A stretch of DNA of 64,000 bases from positions 124,001-188,000 of the forward strand of contig JBAJFG010000621.1 in NCBI GenBank assembly GCA_037903475.1. Reading direction: 5' to 3'. Position numbers and translations under genes: made by a program. Positions 57,729 through 64,000 of the stretch are shown piece by piece. Numbering within the stretch: position 1 is the first letter of the stretch; every line of letters starts with the position of its first letter. The notes beneath the pieces are model-generated. The model was not told the DNA's origin. It did not search any database and saw only the letters and a program-made list of their open reading frames with translations. Source of the stretch: Ancylostoma caninum (taxonomy: Eukaryota > Nematoda > Chromadorea > Rhabditida > Ancylostomatidae).

Positions 57729-58014
57729 CTGCAGCAGATAAGGAAAACGGATTTGAGATCAGCATTAAAAACTGAGCTACAGATTTCGTTACAAAATGTC
57801 GAACTCCTCTAGTATCCTTCCCTGATTAGCTCAAGCCGTACTTTTCCTGTAACTCTGGTGTCGGAGTAGCTAATAAAGACACATGTTACCTCAGCTCCAT
57901 TCCGTGGGAATGCGCGAGAATCAGGCGCTATACGGTGCTATTCGGGCTGCCATAAGTGCTTAGTTTCTTCTTCATTTGGAAGATAGACAAAAGGTTCACC
58001 GGCGTTCACTCAAG

Positions 58015-58920
58015 ATGAAGACGACGTTGCGTTCTGGTGTGAAGGCGAAGCTGAGGAAAAAGTGCACAGATAGGTGAGAAGTAAACATAGCGGAACGGAC
58101 GTTACCCGGTGCTCACCGGTGCTCAGAACTCCTGCAACAACTATACAACCAGCTTCCGAAAAACTAGTATCAGATGCAGATTCGATCTGACAGTATTTTC
58201 TCGAAAGCTGGTTAACTAGTTATTGCAAAGATTTTGAGTTACTGAATGCGAAAGATTCTTTCATTTTTGCGCGACAGCTGGAGAGTATCAGCGCTAAGCT
58301 AGTAAAATAGTTTGTTTTGGAGAAAGATGGTAAAATAGTTGCTTTGTCTTCCTATGTAGAAAATGTTGCGAAATGAAAATCTAGTCGGAAATTATTTTTT
58401 CAGGTTGGTGATGACGCCATACTAGTTCGCAGGGTTTTTTCAGCAAAAGTTTGCAAACTTCTTCATTTGAGCTTGTTTGCAAGTTGTTTTTCAATCTTTG
58501 TTTGCAACTTACTCAGGGGTTCTGAGCCGGCTCAAATTTAGAAAAAAAAGTACTTGCTTCTGCAAATTCCTCGCATCTTTGTGAGGATGGAGAAGCATAC
58601 AAATAAAATAAAATAAAAAATAAAATAAAAAAGGGAAGTGATGATATCACATTACATTGTGTGGTGTTTACGATATGGCCCTTGGCCGCCAAATGTGGCG
58701 CGAATAGCATAACCACGATGAAACATGACCACTATCTTTAACCCGAATAGCTACCCATTAGCAACCATTGGTTCCTCGCTGCAGCGCAGTAGCACCTCCA
58801 GTTCCTGTGGCAACTGCAGGTGCAGTCGCTTTGAAAAAGACAAGAAGGAGTGGAGTCTGTTCAGCCTTAGCTATGGAAACAAACAATTTCGATACCTGCA
58901 CATTTCAAAAGACCTTATGA
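58015..58920 (+). CDS. Gene Y, right-arm copy
   Basis: Exon 1 58,015-58,073 and exon 2 58,785-58,920, same splice sites, same 64-aa product, with the MITE (58,117-58,529) in the intron. Confidence 0.35.
58117..58529. mobile_element. CAAGTTG-family MITE, right arm
   Basis: Mirror of 16,818-17,230. Confidence 0.5.
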
Positions 58921-60106
58921 ATGCGCATATCTTCTATCAAAACAATAGGTATTGAAAAGTTTTGTCCCATTTGGGCACCGGTGCCGACCAGAATAGGCAC
59001 GTGACCGCTGCCTTCGAGTGAAACAGTGTTTACGAGGTTTTCAGGCTGCGTAATACGCAGAGTAAAATAACCACTCCCCTCGCTTCCTGTGCAATGAGTC
59101 AAGGGTGTGTAACACCAAAAGCACGCCCCTTGCCAAGCCCAGACTCACTGCTGCAGCCACAAAATCCCTTCATCCTCCTAAAGTGTACGGTTAAGTAATA
59201 ATTTTGTTTGTGATCCTTCCTGGAATTCATCCCATCACTGGCAGAGTTTGGGTAAGGAATATATGCCATAATACACAGCGACTGTGTCGCTCGAAGAAAT
59301 CGAATGAAAATGGTTAAGACAAGATGTAGTAGTCCTTCCCGAAAAGATAGATGTCGCGGCTAGATTAACTCTGCTCTCGCTTGGAGCATGCTTTTACCTC
59401 GTCTCTAGTTCAGGTTCCGTCGCAATCCTGCAGCTGCGAAATTCGTCTATCGTTTCGAGGAGCACGGTAGAAGTTCTCATTTCTGATTACACAGTTCTCG
59501 TTGGACAAGTGGACTCGTGCTGCTGATATGTATCTTACCCATTTGCCTACAGCATGCATCATTGCAAAGCTGTCGTTGTGATCGTTCACCCCCACCAGTT
59601 TCCGCATTACTGCTCCAATGCCAGCACGCTATTCCACGAAAACTGTGTAATCAGAAATGAGAACTTCTACCGTGCTCCTCGAAACCGCACGAAAACCAGT
59701 GTTGCCGTCCGTCTGACGACGGCCTTCCAAACCTCTCCTGAAGCTCGATTAATGTATGCGTCAGTGGGACAAAAATAGACTACAGCCCCACCGAAATTTG
59801 ATGGTTGAATTCTTGAAGGAAAATGAGGGAATGCCTGCCACTGCCTTTTTGCTCATAATCCGCTAGGATCCGTTGGAGGGCAGTAGCTTAGCTCTTCAGT
59901 GCAATTCCACCTTTCTATTGCTTAGGATAGCGGAAATAACCATAAATAGCCGATATGGCCGAGATTAAACACTAATAATTGTTTGCCCGTTTCTGCCTGT
60001 CTCCATAAGTCAGGTGATAAGGGTCCATTCGGGTATAAGAACAGCCGGTCTTCGGTCACCGCAGGCGGAAACGAGAGGACATGAATGGGAGATGTAATGA
60101 TGTCAT
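58921..60106. other. No gene; foldback at 59,452-59,685
   Basis: Mirror of 15,241-16,426. Confidence 0.4.
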
Positions 60107-62428
60107 TGGAATTCCTGATAGTTACTTTCCACAAACGTTATACAAACCCACGTACATAACTTTCACATCAACTTGGTATGGTCGGCAGCGCCTCATAGCA
60201 CAGCAATGGCCCAACTTTGCAGACTTCACGTTTCTCTTCGTATGGACAACGGGATGTCGACCATCTTCACAGGTTCGAACTCCCCTCATGCCTTTCCCCC
60301 ACTTTTGGGCGCCGGCGCACTCTTATCAGTGAACATGTCTCCCCCACTTATCTGTATGTATAAAGTAGAATGTATGTGTGTGTATGTATGTATGTTCCTT
60401 ATAGAAATCGCGGGGGGTGAACCGATCGGGACCAAAGTTCGCAAGCTTATTCCTCATGGGCCGGCGGATGTTTTAGGCCGTGCCAGACATTATCGATTGA
60501 TTCATCGATTTTATTGATTTTTCGCTACTTTTGCTCAGGGGCGGCGAGGACATGTCTAATGGGTTTGTCAATGCGCTGAACACGAATATGATAACCGTTT
60601 TGCACCAAATATCGATTTATCGATTTTATTGATTTTTCGATATTTTTGCCCGAGGATCGGTAGGGACAGGTCTACTGGGGTTTCTCAATGCGCTGAACAC
60701 GAATGATAAACAACATATGATAATGATAAACATTTGTGGCAAACATTTAGCGTAGAATTTAGAGTTATTGGTATGATTTTTCGCCATTTTCGTCCACGGG
60801 CCGGTGAATACGTGTCTACTAGGATTTTCCATTGCGCTGTACACGAATATGACAACTACTCTCCACGGATATATCGACTCAGTAACTTCTTCTGCTCTTT
60901 CTCCGCTTTTAGAAAGGAACGGGGTAAGAATGTGTTCTCTGCATCAATCGAAAACGCTAAACCCTAAGTACGAATATGGCAACTGCTTTCCATGAAATTG
61001 ACACTGAAATAACAGTACTAACTTTTTGCTTACAGTTACCTGAGCCTGCTAATATGTTTACCACCAAAACTATAGGCATCCGCAATGAATTTGTCGGCAC
61101 TAGCAAATGTCCCCATTAGTGTGAAATTGCCGGGGTAGTAAAACACCCGAGCGAAGCCGGGTATACCGTAGGAACCTTTATAACTGCGTTGGATCCTCCT
61201 CGTAGCGCCCCTCCACTTTGTGAGGCCGCCGCACCTTCCAAACCGCGGTAGACTCGTAGCTCTGCACTTCCCATCCTTTAGAGCTTCTCTTCATTCTCTG
61301 AACCTCACCGTAACCGTCCCTTTCATCATGTTGACCTCGCAATCACCATCAATGACCAATCGGGGATTCTCACACGAACACACAGAATGAGTATTATAAT
61401 TAGTATAAGGCTCATGGCATACTTCACAGCGACACCGTCGCAGTGAAGAAAATGAATGGAAATGATGAGAACGGAATGTTACGAGTTCTCATATCTTATC
61501 ATACAGTTTGCATGGAATACCGTGCTGGCATAGGAGCCTGTGAGTAAACTTGTGGTGGTGAACGGTCGCAGCGACAGCGTCGCTGCGTAGAAAGCCCTAA
61601 GCGTAAATTGCCCTTCTCAGACACTTAGTGCGGCCGGCCCCCCGACCAGTAGGTGCCGACCGGCCGAACGGCTGCTGATCAGTGACCGGCGTCCAGTCCA
61701 TCACCGCATACCGGCGCGCAGCAGCTCATCACCGGCCGGCCGCTCTACCACATCTACAACCGACCGGGGATTGTTTCATAGGCGGCCGGCCCGTCGACCA
61801 CTACAACCTTCGAGCCGGCCCGATCGACCATGATAACCTTCCGGCCGGCCGATCGACTACGGTAGCATTCCTGCCAACCCCGTCGGAATGGTCGGTCAGT
61901 GTTAATAGGGTAGTGATAAGATGTGAAGGTATACGCCGAGAGAGACAGATCAGAAGCACTCTCAAACAGCCAGAAACAAAGATCAGCTTGGTTCGATTCC
62001 AACCGGTGGTAGAAGAAAGCTAACACTGCGGAAACAGGTGAGCGAGATGCAGAGAGGCACCTTTTCCAGTTCCTGATGAGAATTTGCTGACTTGTGTCGC
62101 CTTTTTATCACTACAGTCCACAGCTGCGTAGAGCCCGGAGCTCTTCTGTGCGAGGCACTGCGCAACCGGACGCCAAGCGCCAGAGGTTGTACCATTAATT
62201 GCTGCCATTTGAGGGGTACTCGCGGACAACTTTGCCCTGAGCACGCGATTTTGAGCACTAGCGGCTGTACCCGCTCGAGTTGGAGCAGTTCCGGCTGAGC
62301 GGAAGAGCACCGCCGGCCGGCCTCCTCTACCATTACAGGCCGGGCTCCGACCCGGTGATTCTCCGGCCGACAATGGTAGAGCGGGCCGGCCGCATGGAGT
62401 GTCTGAGTGTGAAAAGGGAGTTGAGGGG
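60107..62428 (-). repeat. Repeat unit, copy D
   Basis: Inverted partner of A, lacking the 280-bp MITE. In the 12.6-13.4 kb equivalent it agrees with A (includes ACAACCTCTGG, absent from B and C), but around 60,380-60,620 it carries the B variants, so it is a mosaic. GGCCGG element at 61,617-62,406. Confidence 0.85.
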
Positions 62429-62503
62429 CCCTCTGCACGTTGGATACAAATTGTCTTGGGCACCATAAGTTGGGAACAACCTGTTTCAAAAATTCTGAGT
62501 ACA

Positions 62504-63765
62504 CCTTGGGAAGTTCCTCACTATCGATGGAAATCCTACCGGTCGTTTGTTCTACGCATCCCAGGTACTCTGTTTCCTTTATGTTAAGTTTCATCCCATA
62601 TTGTTCGAGCCGGTCTTTCCAAGCTTGTGCCTCTATCTTGAGTCCCCCCCCCCAGTGCTTGCACAATTACGACATCGTCTGCGTAAAGAAGCGTCCATGG
62701 TGGCCCTGAGTGGAGATCACTCGATACTGTGTCCATGCAGAGAATGAAAAGAACGGTGAAAGTGTAGAACCCTGAGTTACTCCCACGCGGGCATCAAACT
62801 GTGCTGCTGTTCCTACGGCGCTTCTGACTGACCTGCTGAGATTCGTGTAGAGAAGCTGCACACAGCTGACGTACTCTTCAGAGACCCCATGAGCGCGTAG
62901 TGACGGCCAAATCAGCTTGCAAGGTACCCTATCAGAGCCTTCTCGAGGTCAAGAAAGGGTAGATGTACAGTCTTCTTCTCCTCTCGATGCTTCTCAGTCA
63001 GCAGCCGTACAGCATGGATCGCGTCGGTTCTGCCACAGTTCTTGACAAACCCACACTGATTTCGCGTTACTTCAACGATCTCTCGAAGTCTACTATCCAG
63101 AACTCGTTCAAAGACCTTCTTCGTGTGGCAGAGCAGCCTAGTTGGTCGGTGCGTTGTACAATCAGCTACGGCTCCGTTTCCCTTCCAAATAGGCACTGTT
63201 GCGCTCGTCTTCCACGATCCGAGCAGCTTTTCCTCGGCTACAGTTTAGTGAGCCATCGTGTTCCTTCACCTCCAGCTATTTTCCAGATCTCGACCAGATT
63301 ACCTGGCCCGGGCGATCTTCCATTCTTCATCTTTGCCAGTGCACCTGCAACTTCCTCTTCCTGGATCGGTGGCACTGGTCCCAACACCGGTATAGCCGAT
63401 GATATTGGCGACGCATGGAAATTCTTCTTTGCAAATAGTTTCGTAGTGTTCGCGCCACCGATTAATAATGTCCGGAGGGCGGAGCAAGCAACCGTTTTTG
63501 TCTTTGACTTACGTAACGTGCACCAAGACTTCAATTGCATGTTTCCTCGCTTCCGCGATACGGTGGATCTTCTTCTCTCCATCGATGGTGTCCAATTCTT
63601 CATACGTATCTTTATAATATGCCGCTTTTGCAGCTGAGACGGCTCTCTTGGCCGCGGACATTGCTCATCGGCATTCCCGCATGTTCTCGTCCGATCTCAT
63701 CGCTAGCCACCTTGTACGCGTCCTTCTTCCTCCTAACATCGCCTGGACCACTGACCGCCGGCAAA
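62504..63765 (-). pseudogene. RTE reverse transcriptase, right arm
   Basis: Mirror of 11,282-12,543 with the same frame breaks; YADD motif near 62,674-62,688. The endonuclease part lies beyond the window, if present. Confidence 0.8.
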
Positions 63766-63767
63766 TA

Positions 63768-64000
63768 TTAGGTATGTGAAAAATTTTCCGCCCTTTTTTA
63801 AGCGAAATTGAGTGTTTTTTTTTCAAAACAGAAAAGAAACAGATAGATCAATCAAAGTACTGGCCATCGTTAGCAATAACCTTTGCCCATCTTTCTGGGA
63901 GGAGACGGATGCCGCGGCGGTAGAAGGCCTCGTCCTTCGACTCGATCCATTCCCTCACCCATTTTTCGACGTCTCCGAAAGACTGGAAGTGCTGCTCGGA
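63768..64000 (-). mobile_element. mariner transposon 1, right arm, cut by window edge
   Basis: TA at 63,766-63,767, terminus TTAGGTATGTGAAAAATTTT, then the C-terminal transposase codons (ending ...NDGQYFD) to the last base. Confidence 0.9.

Overview
The window looks like nuclear DNA of a parasitic nematode, most likely a strongylid of the hookworm type. This is an inference. It rests on very short introns (52 and 59 nt in the clearest genes) with TTTCAG-like acceptors, short interstitial tracts of the nematode telomere hexamer TTAGGC, and a repeat load made of RTE-type LINEs, mariner transposons, Penelope-like elements (PLEs) and many small foldback/MITE elements. There are no prokaryotic features and I saw no rRNA, tRNA or CRISPR.

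The dominant structure is a giant imperfect palindrome. Positions 11,047-37,446 are repeated in inverted orientation at 38,728-64,000, around an unpaired 1,281-bp spacer (37,447-38,727). The palindrome is still continuing when the window ends, inside a mariner at 64,000. The arms are nearly identical in the stretches I compared by eye. They differ by scattered substitutions and by a few large events: a 280-bp MITE present only on the left (14.67 kb), a 903-bp segment present only on the left and bounded by 71-bp direct repeats (18.63-19.53 kb), a 1.0-kb segment present only on the left (25.5-26.5 kb), an extra ~0.98-kb tandem unit present only on the right (45.1-46.1 kb), and longer TA arrays on the right. 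It is either a real inverted duplication or two haplotypes joined tail to tail by an assembler; the sequence alone cannot decide.

Region by region. 1-7.2 kb: low-density DNA with several exon-like segments, the best being a two-exon gene at 4.90-5.55 kb, plus a PLE 3' fragment and a foldback element. 7.3-12.5 kb: an RTE LINE (endonuclease, then reverse transcriptase) broken by a CAAGTTG-rich MITE and a nearly intact mariner; its distal part starts the palindrome. 12.6-15.2 kb: a 2.3-2.6 kb repeat unit (copy A) carrying a GGCCGGCC-rich element; copy B sits at the palindrome centre and inverted copies C and D on the right. 16.4-18.3 kb: a divergent pair of unidentified host genes. 20.0-21.3 kb: a head-to-head pair of small secreted-protein genes sharing a ~0.6-kb intergenic region. 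22.5-23.9 kb: a PLE reverse-transcriptase remnant. 24-32 kb: minisatellites, microsatellites and degenerate repeats. 32.2-33.4 kb: a second, dead mariner. 33.8-36.0 kb: two exons encoding the N-lobe start of a tau-tubulin/casein-kinase-1-like protein kinase. 36.3 kb: an interstitial TTAGGC tract. The right arm repeats all of this in reverse.

The host genes (secreted pair, kinase exons, the 16.4-18.3 kb pair) are therefore present once per arm. The mobile elements were in place and already broken before the arms separated, because the same lesions occur in both arms.
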